Shown here in pieces: positions 45,404 to 56,722 of a DNA stretch of 64,000 bases. The notes beneath the pieces were generated by a model. It was not told the DNA's origin, searched no databases, and worked only from the letters and a program-made list of their open reading frames with translations. How positions within the stretch are numbered: the first letter of the stretch is position 1; every line of letters begins with the position of its first letter. Made by a program: the position numbers and the translations under genes. Source of the stretch: Heliocybe sulcata (taxonomy: Eukaryota; Basidiomycota; Agaricomycetes; Gloeophyllales; Gloeophyllaceae); contig ML213511.1 in the NCBI GenBank assembly GCA_004369045.1, positions 397,327 to 461,326 on the forward strand. Reading direction: 5' to 3'.

Positions 45404-45415
45404 CGGCACTCGCCG
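45404..45415 (-). promoter_or_regulatory. CGG-N6-CCG palindrome upstream of C', unit 5
   Basis: CGGCACTCGCCG inside TTTCGGCACTCGCCGAGCTT. Confidence 0.55.
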
Positions 45416-45722
45416 AGCTTCGAATGATGGACTAGAGTGCCTCGTGTTTCGTTCTCGAAGCACATCTAACAGGTTGGTCGTGGTAATGAAACATTCACTC
45501 CACAGTGCAAGCAATATATTGCAGAGTTACAAACGGTGCGGGATATAAGTACAAGCAGCAAAACGAAATACGAGGCCACCCCTCTTCCCAAATCCGCCAT
45601 CCTATTCATACAAGAGATACAAAGAAAATCAGCACAACTCGACAACTATCCTCCAATCAGCTATCGTACAAGGTGGAACGAGAGAAATTTATACTTCTAT
45701 TCTTTCGTTCCAGCTTCAAGGT

Positions 45723-46897
45723 TTACTCGAGCTTCACCTCCCGCAACGCGGCCATGTCCTCCTCCTCCCATCGGTGTACAAGGGGCGTGATGAGTGTGCC
45801 CACCGTCGGACTCGGCGCCGCAAGCTCGCGCCAGAAGCGGCCGCGATACTCTGTCGAAGCGGGCGTGAGGAGGGCCGTCTTCTCGCCGACAGCGCTGGCC
45901 GGCTTGTTGTATGCCCTTGGGTACCAGGCCGGCGCTGGCATGCTGGCTTTGGCTATTCCTGCGAGCGGCCCGTTCAAGAGTTGGAGCAGCTTCTGCCGGT
46001 GAGCGACAGACGTAGGTGGCCGAATGACCCGAGCCTCGAGCGGAAGGCACCCGCCAGAGACGATCTCGTCGTCGTCGCTGGCGAGAAACTCGACGGGATT
46101 CTTCGGGGTGAGGAACATGTTGGCGTCGGGAGGAGTAATGATGGCAGGAAGCGAGACAGGGGATACCTCGGGTTCATCCGAGGTGCTGGGCTGCGCAGCT
46201 TCAATGTAGCAGACTTTGTCGCAGTCCCACCACTCTGGTATCTCCTCCCATCGCTTTGGCTTCGGAGCGGCGAATCTGGTGGCGACCCACTCGCTAGGCG
46301 GACTCAGAGCGGACTGCTCGGGAAGGTCTGTTATTAATGCTTGTGTGGAAGCACGCATCTAATCACGGATCCCTTAGTCATACTCGAGCAACGAGACGTC
46401 GCCGGAACCCTCACCGTTTCGTTTAGCGCGGCGATCCTCTTGGCCGACGTACCCGTAGCCCAATACTCGCTCAACTCGTCGGCAGTGAGACCATAGAGGT
46501 TGTCGAAAACGCCGATGAAGTGAGGGGCGCTCGATGGGTAGGTCGCGCTGTGTTGCAGCTGTGACACGGCCTGTATGGTGGTTGTCTCCGACTAACCGCT
46601 CTGAATCAGCCGTGTTGATCAGCCACATGACTCGCGACGACTTACCTGTTCCACAGCTGCGGACCCTTCATCGGTGCGATCGGCGCGCGCGATTGTCTCG
46701 CGATTGCCTCTCTCCTCCATTCCTTGGTCGCTTTTGGGGTTACTCGACGCGTCGGGCGCATGGGGTGGCCGCGTCGCGGCAGCAGGGGCTGGAGCTTCCA
46801 CGGTGGCACCCTTGGACCGCAGCAAGCGGTCTTGGGTCTTCATGAAGCCCAATTTCAACTGCTTATCCTTTAGAGATCCCAGCGATTGCAAAACCAT
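45723..46897 (-). CDS. Gene B', unit 5: full-length B' paralogue
   Basis: Exons (minus) are 46,897-46,646 (84 codons), 46,591-46,415 (59) and 46,358-45,723 (211 plus stop), phase 0, for about 354 residues. It is the only B' copy that runs through the codon where units 1 and 2 stop: GRFWRELAAPSPTVG, then TPLVHRWEEEDMAALREVK. This end mirrors the end of gene B (PL.LPWE..EL...RER), which confirms that B and B' are one family. The core RPPTSVAHRQKLLQLLNGPL is intact. Exon 1 has the same Ala/Pro-rich stretch as the other copies. Function unknown, with no known catalytic motif. Confidence 0.8.
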
Positions 46898-46970
46898 GGC
46901 TAAGCACTAAGTGTCGTGGACGATGGATGAGGTTCAAGTTGAAGACAGGTGAGTACGCGCATTGTTCGTC

Positions 46971-46997
46971 TTTTATGGTCACCGCCGGCAGATGCCG
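46971..46997 (-). promoter_or_regulatory. CGG-N6-CCG palindrome and TATA-like box, gene B' unit 5
   Basis: CGGCAGATGCCG at 46,986-46,997. ATAAAA on the minus strand at 46,976-46,971, nine bases apart. Confidence 0.65.
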
Positions 46998-47039
46998 AGG
47001 CCGAGACCCTGGCCTTCGCTTACCTTGGGCCTCAAAGGC

Positions 47040-47480
47040 GCGTGCAATCTACGCTGATATCCGCTAGAACGCTGGAAAGAATTCCCGAAGAATTCTATGG
47101 TGGCATATGGACCCCGACACCGCGACGCTGGTGTATGCTCAGTTAATGGAATCTCGGGCGTCCTATGACATATTCTGACTAACTGTAGCTCTGCGCTACA
47201 CTGGAGGGTACAATCTCCCATCGGTGAACAAGCTCCATCCATGGACTCCTCCGCTTACAACATGGCCAGACCCATGGGAGCCGATTACCGCGTCTTCGCT
47301 TGGGGTTTATGCTGTCTGCAGGGCAGCGATGACGACCAGACTTGCTAGTTCAGTCCATAAACGGACTGTTACGCTGGAATACCATCTTGCCTTCGAGTGG
47401 TGTCGGGCACTATCGTATAGCCAGGCTTGTCTTTGGTGGTGGCACCGGTCGATCCGTCGAGCGGAGGCATTGCCGCTTCG
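47040..47480 (+). other. Segment X start, unit 5
   Basis: The plus-strand ATG at 47,241 opens MDSSAYNMARPMGADYRVFA WGLCCLQG and stops after 33 codons. The match to unit 2 fades after about 47,470. Confidence 0.4.
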
Positions 47481-47700
47481 GTGGAGCTAAGCTATTATGG
47501 TTCGGCTCTTGTCATCGATTCAGGACATACGCTCCCGTGGCCGAGTTGTGGCAGGAAGGAAGAGAGGCGGGCGTGCGCTGTTGTGCCACCGCTAGCACCA
47601 CGCCTTCGGCAAGAGCCGGTGCATGGACCTTGGCGATGCCTTTGTTCTGTAGCCTGGCGGATCGTCTGTCGTAAACTCTCTGGACTAGGCCGTGACCGGA
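47481..47700 (-). promoter_or_regulatory. Orphan gene A promoter relic
   Basis: CGGCAAGAGCCG (47,607-47,618) stands in the same context as the A promoters (CACGCCTTCGGCAAGAGCCG), but no A exon follows. Instead the sequence joins segment X. It is the trace of a deleted A-B-C block. Confidence 0.5.
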
Positions 47701-48574
47701 GCTAGGTGTTTTATCCTGTGTCGCCCTGTATGCAATTCACCCCCCTGTACCCGCTTGCGATGAACCCCACCTGAATTCGCAGTTTACCATCCGTATGACA
47801 GATAGGTATCGTCTACTGACGCAGTGATATTATTCTAATTGTCTTGCGACCTACGCTACATATAACATTGCCTTCGTGAACCGTGGACCGCTCTGCCCGG
47901 CTGTAGCATCTAAGCGAGTGCTGCTATTGTTGGAGGACTTGCTCGATGTGCGCCTCGCAGCATAAGCTCTTGCAGTGATGGTCTAAACTACAGGTCGGCA
48001 TATCGATGCATGGATTAGATCGTAGTCGTGGACCAGAGACGAGAGTGTTCCGAGATACATGAGATCTCTTGGGCGCATACGTCCTGCACTCACTCGGTAT
48101 GAACATCGAGTGTTCTAGCAACTATGGTACTTCATAAAGTCCCATTTCCGTCGCGCTTCAAGAGTTCATTTGTAGATCAGTGTACATGAGACCAGTACTG
48201 TGCCACTGGTCCACGACATTCGACATTCATTTATCAAGCGGAACCGACGGAGAGAATTAATTATGGCGGCCTTCACTTGAAGGCCATCCTTTGCGTCAGC
48301 CTTGAGAAATTCGACCAAGTTCAAGCCGCTTTCGATTGGCTATCATACCAGTCGTAGATGGATTGTGCCCACCACTAGTTGCGGCCAACTCCGATCTAGT
48401 GTAGCAGAAGACCACCGGAATGGCGGTCTGCTCCGACCATCCTTGAAATGCGCTGTGTAATTCTTTATATATAGATACATTCGAATGTTGTAGGATCGAA
48501 GGGCGCTACAGTGTATGCAAACGCACGAACTGAGAGCATAAATATTGAATTTGGGATCCAGCTGTTGTTGTGAA
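47701..48574. other. Spacer between units 5 and 7
   Basis: I see no gene, module match or RNA here. Confidence 0.6.
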
Positions 48575-50480
48575 TTTGATGGGTTCGGGTATCACCTATT
48601 GACAGCGGGAGTCGCGTGGCAAGCCGCGTCCACAAAAGCATGCCATTCTCGAGCCTTTTGACTCAAGCTGTAGCTGTCTGGCAGTCTTGGCTTGTAGCCT
48701 TTCCTCGACGTTCTCACTGGACTCCCGAGGTCGACTCTGCTTATTGATGTGAACGCTTACGCTTCTGACACCTTTTCCTGAATACTTAGTGAAACGGTAC
48801 GCAGCGGACCAGTGAACTCTCATCAAGCCAGTGTCTCGAACATCTTCCGCTATCGCATATCCTCGAGAAGCCGGGACGCGTTAAATATCCGTCATAGGAG
48901 CCAGGAGACTTCATCTCTCTATTCGCTCAGAGTAGGAGGCCCGGGAACTGGCGACGACAATGAGTGGAATATTTTGGAAGGCGAGGGAGCGGAACTCAGC
49001 ATCTCTTCTTGGACAACGGATGGACAAGTTGCACAAAGCATCCTCAGATTCAAGGATAGCGGGAAGGGAGAATACGACAGGAAATGTGGATGGTATCACA
49101 ACCCTGCCCACGCGACAGGGATGACTAGCTGGCTCGATGGTGGGGCCTCGAACGCCACAATTCCGCTCCCTGAACGGTTACTCCCGCCCCAGACGTCAAT
49201 ATGACAATGCTGGACTGGTTTTCTCTCTTCAGCGGACGACATCCAGGCAGTGTAGACGAAGGTACTCACTCGGACGAGATCCCAATGCTATTGTCCGTGT
49301 TGCTGCTACAGGCCATATGCAAAGCGACGCAGCGCTTTTTGGAGGCAGGTAAACCGGCTGTCATGACTCTGGACCAATGTCTGAGCAGTACGTCTCATCG
49401 TGGACTGAGCCCGGATTCCCTTACCCAGTTACCGTCGCCCAGATACCTCAGGCATGGGTCCCAGTCATCGCACTCGTCAAATACTCACGTACTCTGAAGA
49501 ATGCGGTCTACACCCGGATGACCCTAGCCAGTCAATCGATCGAGTCCTGTTGCGGATGAGTCTATGCAGCGCCAGCACCAAATGACGATGTGCGTCAGAC
49601 AATCCCCGTTCAGGTATCTGCAGAAGAGGTCAAAGACTTACGGACTGCCTCCTCATCCAGGACTCGCTCTCGCCACATCTTGTTTGACGGCTCCAAGGCA
49701 GTACCCGCACCTCCACTCGCTCAGGACGTTCCCTTCCTCAACCGTAATATGTATCAGGACCCACCCTCGCATTCTCGAGGATCTTCGACATCAGCAGGGT
49801 TGCTCAGATTCTCATGTTGTTGATGTTGACGCTACGCACACTCCGGCGTCATCTCAAACATCGGACACTCATAAAGATGAACTCACCGACCATGTCATAG
49901 TTTCGACGGCCCTCCATTTCCCTCTCATCCTCAGCCGCTCGCATTAATTCCCCAAGTTGAGAGCTTAGGGTGGGAATCAAGTCGTCTTCATGCCTTGCGT
50001 GCCAATGTGCGTCCCGGCTCTGCAAGCCACTATCATGGAGTGGAATCACGGTCCACCGGACGAGCTTGTTGTCGTCGCTATCGGACGCGTCACAGAGGCT
50101 GCCGATCGCCCCTGATCTTGAGCGTTCGTATGCCGCTTGCGATTGCCTCTGCGCCCAATGGAAGCCTGGTGCCTTCTCAAACGACAACTTTACGACTCTC
50201 GATTCCGGAGCGTCGAATATTCAGTTCAATGAATAGACGTCCCAAGCCTCGCTTGCGATCGTCCTGGACCTATTGATGCCGTGAACCAGGCGGTTGTGGT
50301 GGTACGTACGCGACCGTTCGGAGACTCACAGGACCTGCAGATACCGGTGGCACGGTCAGGAAGCTACCCAGGATACACTCAGGAACTAGTCGGCGACTTG
50401 TCTGAAAGGGATCCGAGGACTTCTGGCGGTCATGAACATGCAGGACTGAAGAGAGGTTCGGTGTGGCGGGAACTCGTCGT
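48575..50480 (-). pseudogene. Module C and 3' flank, unit 7 (diverged)
   Basis: The order is as in the other C modules but the sequence is much more diverged. The start codon position reads ACG (ACGAGTTCCCGCCAC). The region with VPPVSAGPVSLRTV matches ASVPPAPAAS, and the 3' flank (48,575-48,700) keeps the ATGGGTTC/GGTATCACCTA block. Some frames stay open (for example minus 50,187-49,849), but none matches the C exons well enough to call a gene. Confidence 0.35.
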
Positions 50481-50495
50481 GCCCTTGTTATGTTT

Positions 50496-50507
50496 CGGCA
50501 TCTGCCG
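50496..50507 (-). promoter_or_regulatory. CGG-N6-CCG palindrome upstream of C, unit 7
   Basis: CGGCATCTGCCG inside TTTCGGCATCTGCCGAGCTT. Confidence 0.55.
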
Positions 50508-50824
50508 AGCTTCGCTGATGGGACAGCAATGCCTCGTGTTTCGTTCTTGACGCGGATCAGGCTTCGTTGGAGGGTCCTGACGCAGTCAGAGGTAAATTGG
50601 ATATATAAACGGTGAAATCCAAACGGTGAAATAGGCAAGCAGCGAAACTAAAGGACTACGTGAACACTCTCCTCCCCGACAGCTCCGCCAATCGTACGCA
50701 AGGCAAACAAAATCAGACAAGAACTCGACGACGAATCTATCATCTACCTATACACTACAAGCCCATGAGCAGCAAAACGGAAAGCGAACTTGTTTATATA
50801 CTGGCATCGGCTCCTTCAGCGAAT

Positions 50825-52165
50825 TTACTCATCGCTCACGTCGGCGCCCTCGCGCAACTGTGCCTTATCCCTTCCCTCCCCGCGGAGGACGAGGGGCATG
50901 ACCATAGCACCCATCATCGGATGCTGCGCAGCTAGGTCGCGCCAGAGATGATCCTGCTTCTCGATGGCCGCGCACGTGATGGGCGGGGCCGGTTTGTCGG
51001 CAATGCTTGGAGGCAACTCGTGCGCGCGCGGATACCAAGAGGGTGCCTGTGCGGGGCCGCACCCACCAGCTTCACTGATCTCTGCGACGCCCTCGTTGAG
51101 AATCTGGAGTAACTTGTTGCGGTGTGCGACAGCCGGCGGAGGGCGAATCACCCGCGATGCGAGCGGAAGCTGTCCGCCTTGCACGAACTCGTCGTCGACG
51201 CTGACAAGAGGCTCCACGGACTTCTCCTGGACGAGCTCAGCGGGGTAGTTGACAGGGGTGATGACGGTGGGGAACGAGAGAGATGACATGTCAGAGTCAA
51301 CCGACGACGTGGGCCAATGGTCGTCAATGTCGGCGAATGGGTTGAAACAGATGCGTCCCATAGGATGTGGCTCACGCAGTACCAGATCATCGTCAGTGCA
51401 CGACAGGTTGGCGATTTCCTGCATGAGAAGCTCGTGTTCGCGCAGGATGTCTTCATCGAGGGCAGCAACTGCGTCGGTCACCGTGGACAGGGTGGCATCA
51501 ACGGCAGTGATGCTCCTTCCATGCGTGAACTCCTCGCAGGTGCTGAAGTCGTTCTGCAGACTCGGGAATCGTCGCAACCCATTGGAGCGCGAGCAGGCGC
51601 GGGCTGTTTCGCCTAGGTTGGTATTTTGTTTATCTGCGAGGAGCGGCAGCTAAATACCAATTTTTTAGTTGGTATTTCAATGGTAACAGCAGCAGGGAGC
51701 ACTCACTTTGTTGTCCGGCTTGGTCACAATCCTTGGCGGCGCCCTGTTGTCGGATCCGAGACTCTCCTCCATTGTCGAGCAATGGGGGACATCAGGGGCA
51801 TTCGTTGTGTCGAGGGCGCTAGGTGCAGGCGTTGCATTGTCCTGCGACTGCGTTACCAACCGTATCGTTGGCATCATTGCCTAATCGCCGCAGATCAGCT
51901 ACCTTCCTATGCTATACTTCTCGTGACGACTTACTGTCTCCGCCGGCACCGATCCTTCCAAAAATCTGTCCATGTAATCCCGGAGGGCAGCATACTCACC
52001 CTGGACTTCATCGATAACATTGTCCGACTCGAGGGGCAATTGCGGTAGCACCGTCTCTGGGCTAGCTGAAGGAGCCGGGACTGTACCATGTTTGGAGCCA
52101 CATAAACGTAAGAAAGTCTTCGCAAGACCCGACTTGATCGTGCTGGCCACCAGTGAGAATGCCAT
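50825..52165 (-). CDS. Gene B, unit 7: diverged but intact family member
   Basis: Exons (minus) are 52,165-51,935 (77 codons), 51,880-51,707 (58 codons) and 51,649-50,825 (274 plus stop), phase 0, for about 409 residues. Exon 1 (MAFSLVASTIKSGLAKTFLR ... YMDRFLEGSVPAET) and exon 2 (PTIRLVTQSQD) are clearly homologous to the others. Exon 3 begins LPLLADKQNTNL after ATTTAG, so the ATG that opens exon 3 elsewhere is absent. Its core, RVIRPPPAVAHRNKLLQILN and APSWYPRAHELPPS, is closer to B' than to the other B genes, while exons 1 and 2 are B-like. This makes it a bridge between the two groups, or a recombinant. The exon 2 length is kept to the codon despite strong divergence, strong evidence for a real gene. 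Confidence 0.8.
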
Positions 52166-52253
52166 GTTGTAAGAGGGTTCAATGCTGACGGATGCTCGTA
52201 GGTGGTGGGCGGTGGTCAAGTTGATTATCGATAAAAGGTCTACATTGTTCGTC

Positions 52254-52279
52254 TTTTATGCCGCCGCCGGCAGACGCCG
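52254..52279 (-). promoter_or_regulatory. CGG-N6-CCG palindrome and TATA-like box, gene B unit 7
   Basis: CGGCAGACGCCG at 52,268-52,279. ATAAAA on the minus strand at 52,259-52,254, eight bases apart. Confidence 0.65.
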
Positions 52280-52555
52280 ATGCCGGTACCACGCCCTGGT
52301 CTGTTCTGGACCTGGAAAGGTATCTACGTACGTGGTGTTGACTTTGAACAACATACAGATGAATCCCTGCTGGCTGAAATACAATTAAAAGTCAATCAAA
52401 AGTCGTTGAGAATCCAGCACTCGATATTATCCTCGTAGTCAAAAGAAACGAAATCTAGTAACACTACCAACTACGATGTGCCGTCCAATAATTTCGACAG
52501 AGCGCGGTGCCCTGTCCCTGATAGACTCGCCGACTCGCCCGTGAACCATATCCCC

Positions 52556-53452
52556 TCATTCGCAGGCCCACTCGTACGGGAGACTGGTCCGCTTTGGCAG
52601 GAATGCAAGAGGCGGCGGCGTGGAGTGGCGAGTGCATCCGTTCCCCCAGTCTTCAAGAAACTTGGAAGGGAAGACTCGCCGCGGCTGCGGCGTCGAGGAG
52701 AAAGGGTTCTCGATAGCTCGCTTCTTCTGAGGTCTCGCTACCATCGAGGTGCGTGTACTTTCATTGTCGCAATCAAAACCTTCGGGTACCACAGTGGATG
52801 AGCCGTCGTCATCCTCTTCATCTTCCGACAAATTGTTGAGGTGAGGCACCTCGGCATCGGGGGAAATGGGTGAAAGGTCTTGGTTGTTTGTCTCGCTGGA
52901 ATTCTCAGACGCGCGGTCTTCCCATGGGGTCCGCGGTATCTGGATGTAGACATGAGCCCACTCTTCGTATCTCTCCTCTCCGTCCTGCGGAAGACTGAGA
53001 AGCTGATCTCGCAGCCTCGATCGCTCCCACTCCTCCGCAGGCAAATCTTCGTCAAGCCCTGCAAACGCGACTTTGATAATAATGCCCAATGCCTGCTCAT
53101 ATTCTTGGCCACCCTCGGGAGTACCTCGCCTTGGGGCGCCCCTCAGCAAATCATCCAAATAACCATACCGATTGGCAGTGGCATGGCGGTCGAGTTCTCG
53201 GCGGTTGGTGGTTATGTTTACTGTAGGGTAAAACTAACGACTAAGCTGTCAGTCAATTGTATCCCCAAATAACGCGGTTTCATGGCTTACCTCGCCCGCA
53301 AATGGGTTAAGACGGCTTCGACGAGCGCCATGAACGTTCCAGTTGGTCAGGTCGTTGCTGCTGGTAGTGGCATGGGCGAACACATGCAGTGGATTCGGAC
53401 GCCAAATGGGCGCTTCAGCAGCGGTAAAGAGGTGATGGGCGAGTCCCTGCAT
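52556..53452 (-). CDS. Gene A, unit 7: longest two-exon acidic protein
   Basis: Exon 1 is 53,452-53,291 (54 codons, MQGLAHHLFTAAEAPIWRPN to NPFAGE). Exon 2 is 53,233-52,556 (225 residues plus stop), phase 0, for about 279 residues. The shared blocks are diverged but in order: KVAFAGLDEDLPAEEWERS, LRDQLLSLPQDGEE, IPRTPWEDRASE, and DDDGSSTVVPEG. Unlike the other copies it continues some 60 residues past the acidic tail with a basic, Pro-rich end (KKRAIENPFSSTPQPRR, RHSTPPPLAFLPKRTS), which may be the ancestral length. No recognised domain. Confidence 0.75.
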
Positions 53453-53538
53453 TGGCTGGTATGTATCGGTGGCTCGGGCGTGGTAGGTAGGGAAGAGACG
53501 TGCATTCACTGATGTGCCACTGATTACCATCACAGCTT

Positions 53539-53550
53539 CGGCAAGTGCCG
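53539..53550 (-). promoter_or_regulatory. CGG-N6-CCG palindrome, gene A unit 7
   Basis: CGGCAAGTGCCG with CTTCGG/CCGG flanks. The TATA position is degenerate here. Confidence 0.6.
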
Positions 53551-53559
53551 GCCCATGGA

Positions 53560-54839
53560 CCTTACCGATACCTTTATTCCATGTTAGCCCACTGGGCCGT
53601 CTCTTGTGGACTCTCTCGACTATTGCGTGTCTAGGGCGCGTGATGCTCAGTGCGCGCTGTCCTGTGCGGTATGTTGTTTATCCGCATGTATATGTTTGTG
53701 CCTCCTGCTCTACTCGTACTCGTACTCTTGTCCACCTCTGGCTGCACTTGGTCATCTAGGAGTAGCTTAGTACTACCTACAGTACCTGTTGCTACGATTA
53801 GAACTAGTGTTCTATCATTCCAGTGCCTTTGTGCCTGTCTGTCCAGCCTTTTCTTCGCTGACCGCGCCGCCTGTGCAAGGCGTCCGAGTCGTGCCACCAT
53901 CCAGCTGCGGGCTAACTTGGATATTCCGCCGTCGCCGAGCCCCGCACAGCTTTTTCTACTTGAGCGTTAGGGGCCGTCCGGTTCTCAACTATGCCACCTG
54001 GCGTTAGTGGTTTGCTCAACACTTGGGAGACATACTGTACTACGAATGCATGTAGCTGCTGCCCACGGTATACCGCTATCTGTCATGACTATACATGGGA
54101 TTAGTTTTTGAGAGTCACTGATACTGACGAGGCTTTGTTCTCATCTTCGCTCAAGGAGTGAGCAATTCCGTCTACGGAAGCCTTCAAAATCGAGATATTT
54201 CGCGTTCAGCTGCAGAATCGCAGAGATACTAGAGTTTGTCATCGGAATACCCTGAGGAAACGGCTTGCCTGCCACTAGCTCTCTTAGCAGAACTTACATG
54301 AATAATCTCCGTGTATGCAGGCTGAGGGCCTTAAGCTGCAAGCTATTTATCGTCCGGGCGGTGTCCGTCCCGCCAACCTTCGGACTGTCCAATGAATGCC
54401 ACACATCTCATCAATTCTGGGCCACGTGGAAGCACATAGTTCGCGCCCAGCAATTGTGCCCGCCGTCACAAGCACTGATTCTTGCTTGAAGGAACAGTCA
54501 AGAGGATGTCGATTTTGCGACTATTCTGGGGATAGTGCAGGATACTATCATAATCAAAATCCTGGACTTCAAGCCGTGCAGCTCGGAAATATGCTCTATT
54601 TCCTTCTCACCGCTCCTGCTCAAGTACGCTAAGCCTGTCATTGCATGCGAAGACATCCAAAAGAACCTTACAGATGCTATAGATAGTACTGTCTTGGGCA
54701 AATAGTACCGAGGCTTCTATCACAGCATCGCGACACCATGAAACGGATAAGGTCAGAGGCAGATAACAAGCCCTCCTGTACTAATATAACTGTCAGCTGG
54801 TGTCCCTTACGTGGCTAAGGTTAACATCTTCTTCCACCC
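53560..54839. other. Edge of the repeated region and spacer before the permease
   Basis: Up to about 53,900 there are traces of the leader segment, inverted. From there to 54,839 I see no supported gene. The short minus-strand frame at 54,701-54,498 has no recognisable features. Confidence 0.5.
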
Positions 54840-56722
54840 ATGTCTTGGATTCGCAGATTCGAGACCAAGGAGTACCGGGAAGGCCGCTGTGGAGACCGCC
54901 ACCAATGGCTGGACAACAATGATTTGCGTCCCATCCCTGCAGAAGATCGAACGTACACGTGGAGGACCTACTTTTGGTTCTGGCTGTCGGCCAATGCTAC
55001 TCCGGCGTCGTTCTATGGAGCGACGACGGCTTTAGCAGCCGGCCTCAGTTTATGGGAAGGCATCGCCTGCCAGCTTGGGGGACAATGTAGGTTCATTAAC
55101 GGTTGCCCTTATGGAGGATGTTGATCTGTTTGAAGTTCTCATAGCCGTCATACTCTGCCTTAATGGTCGAGCTGGTGCCGTGTACCACATTCCGTATCCT
55201 GCCATCGTCCGGGCGAGCTTTGGCGTCTGGGGTGGCTACTGGCCCGTTATCAACCGAGTAGTTATGACTCTTGTCTGGACTGGTGTTAATGCAGTTCAGG
55301 GTGGCCAATGCACATATGTAATGCTTCATGCGGTCTTCCCATCGATCGCAAGGATTCCGGATGTCTTCCCAGCAAACGCCTCTGCTCTGAATTCGGGTGG
55401 TCTCGTAGGATTTACAGTCTTCTGGTAAGCATTAGATATATTCCGTCATCCATGCCCGTTTGTCATAACGCACACTACGCGATATCTAGGGTGGCTACCA
55501 CTTGTTTTCTTCATATCAAGATACCCAAGCTGAAATGGTACATCTACGTCAAGCTCGTATTCTTCGTAATGTCCTGCATTGGTATGCTCGCTTGGACTGT
55601 CAGAGAAGCCGGGGGGATCGGTCCTGTCGCGCGGCAAGGCAGCACTGTCCATGGGACGAAGAAATCCTGGATCATCGCGCAGTACATCTGGATCTACTGT
55701 GCTAACTGCGCGACGTATGCTTCGAATGCCGCTGATTTTATGCGATACTCAAGGAAACCTAACCATTCCTCCTGGCCGCAACTTATCGGATTTCCGTTGT
55801 CAACATTGCTCGTTGGCCTGGTGGGCAACATTGTAGGATCAACATCCCAGATTATATTCGGTAACGTTCGTGCGCACCCATGCACCGTAACTACGTCTAG
55901 GGCACTAACTCTAAGTGTTTAGCTAATATGGAACCCCATCACCCTCTTGGACGCCATGCTCACGCGTGACTACTCTCCCAGAACTCGAGCCGGTGCATTC
56001 TTCATCGCTCTCGGCTTCACCTACAGCTCAGTCTTCTCCTCCATCTTCGAGAACTCTATTCCCGCAGGGAACGACCTTGCAGCCTTGTGGCCTAGGTTCA
56101 TCACCATACGACGTGGATTCTACATCGCTGCAGTCATCTCGTACGCAATGTGCCCATGGTACATCCTCGGTACCGCTTCGAGCTTTGTCAGCTGGCTTGC
56201 ATCGTACCAGTCAGTCTTACGCTGTCCTATGTATGCAGCATAGAACTGACATTCGCATTCATTGATAGAATCTTTCTATCAGCTATCACGGGAGTCATGC
56301 TATGCCAGTACTATATTATCAGCCTCGGCCACTTCGTTGTTCCTGATCTGTACACGACCAACCCGTCCGGCCTATACTGGTACTCCAACGGCTGGAATTA
56401 CCGGGCTTACGTTGCATACGTCTTGGGTATTGCCCCCAACTTCTACGGCTTCCTCGGTGTCTTCGGGGTGCATGTCACCACGGGCGCGCAGCGAGAATAT
56501 TATTTCGCCTATCCTATTGGTCTGATCGTAAGCTTCATGGTGTACTGGGGAATGTGTGTATTGGATCCACCCAAGTGCATGGTTAAGCTGGAGGAGTGGA
56601 AGGAGCCAAGAGATTATACTGCGCCGGAGGATAAATCGATGGAGGCAGATGACTCTAGTCTAGAGACGGACAAGGAGCAGGGTGATCTTGCGGATGTGGC
56701 CGTAGACATCGTGACCGCTTAG
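54840..56722 (+). CDS. NCS1-family nucleobase/allantoin-type permease
   Basis: The gene is split by about four GT-AG introns (near 55,087, 55,425, 55,861 and 56,209), and the protein is about 550 residues with many hydrophobic segments (12 are typical). It is a plasma-membrane cation-coupled importer of uracil, allantoin or a similar compound by family. Signatures seen are WLDNNDLRPIPAEDRTYTWR before the first helix, GRAGAVYHIPYPAIVRASFG with VWGGYWPVINRVVM (the helix 2-3 region typical of Fur4/Dal4/Thi7 relatives), GGQCTYVMLHAVFPS, ANCATYASNAADFMRYSRKP (substrate-region consensus), and LWNPITLLDAML. The C-terminal cytosolic tail is acidic. The substrate cannot be fixed from sequence. The start at 54,840 is the first ATG that keeps the N-terminal motif in frame. 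Confidence 0.88.

Noticed and set aside
1-53900. LTR retroelement, LINE or other transposon as the driver of the repeats
   Set aside because: I saw no reverse transcriptase, integrase, transposase or capsid motif, and no terminal repeats typical of such elements at unit borders. The repeats look like segmental duplications of gene modules.
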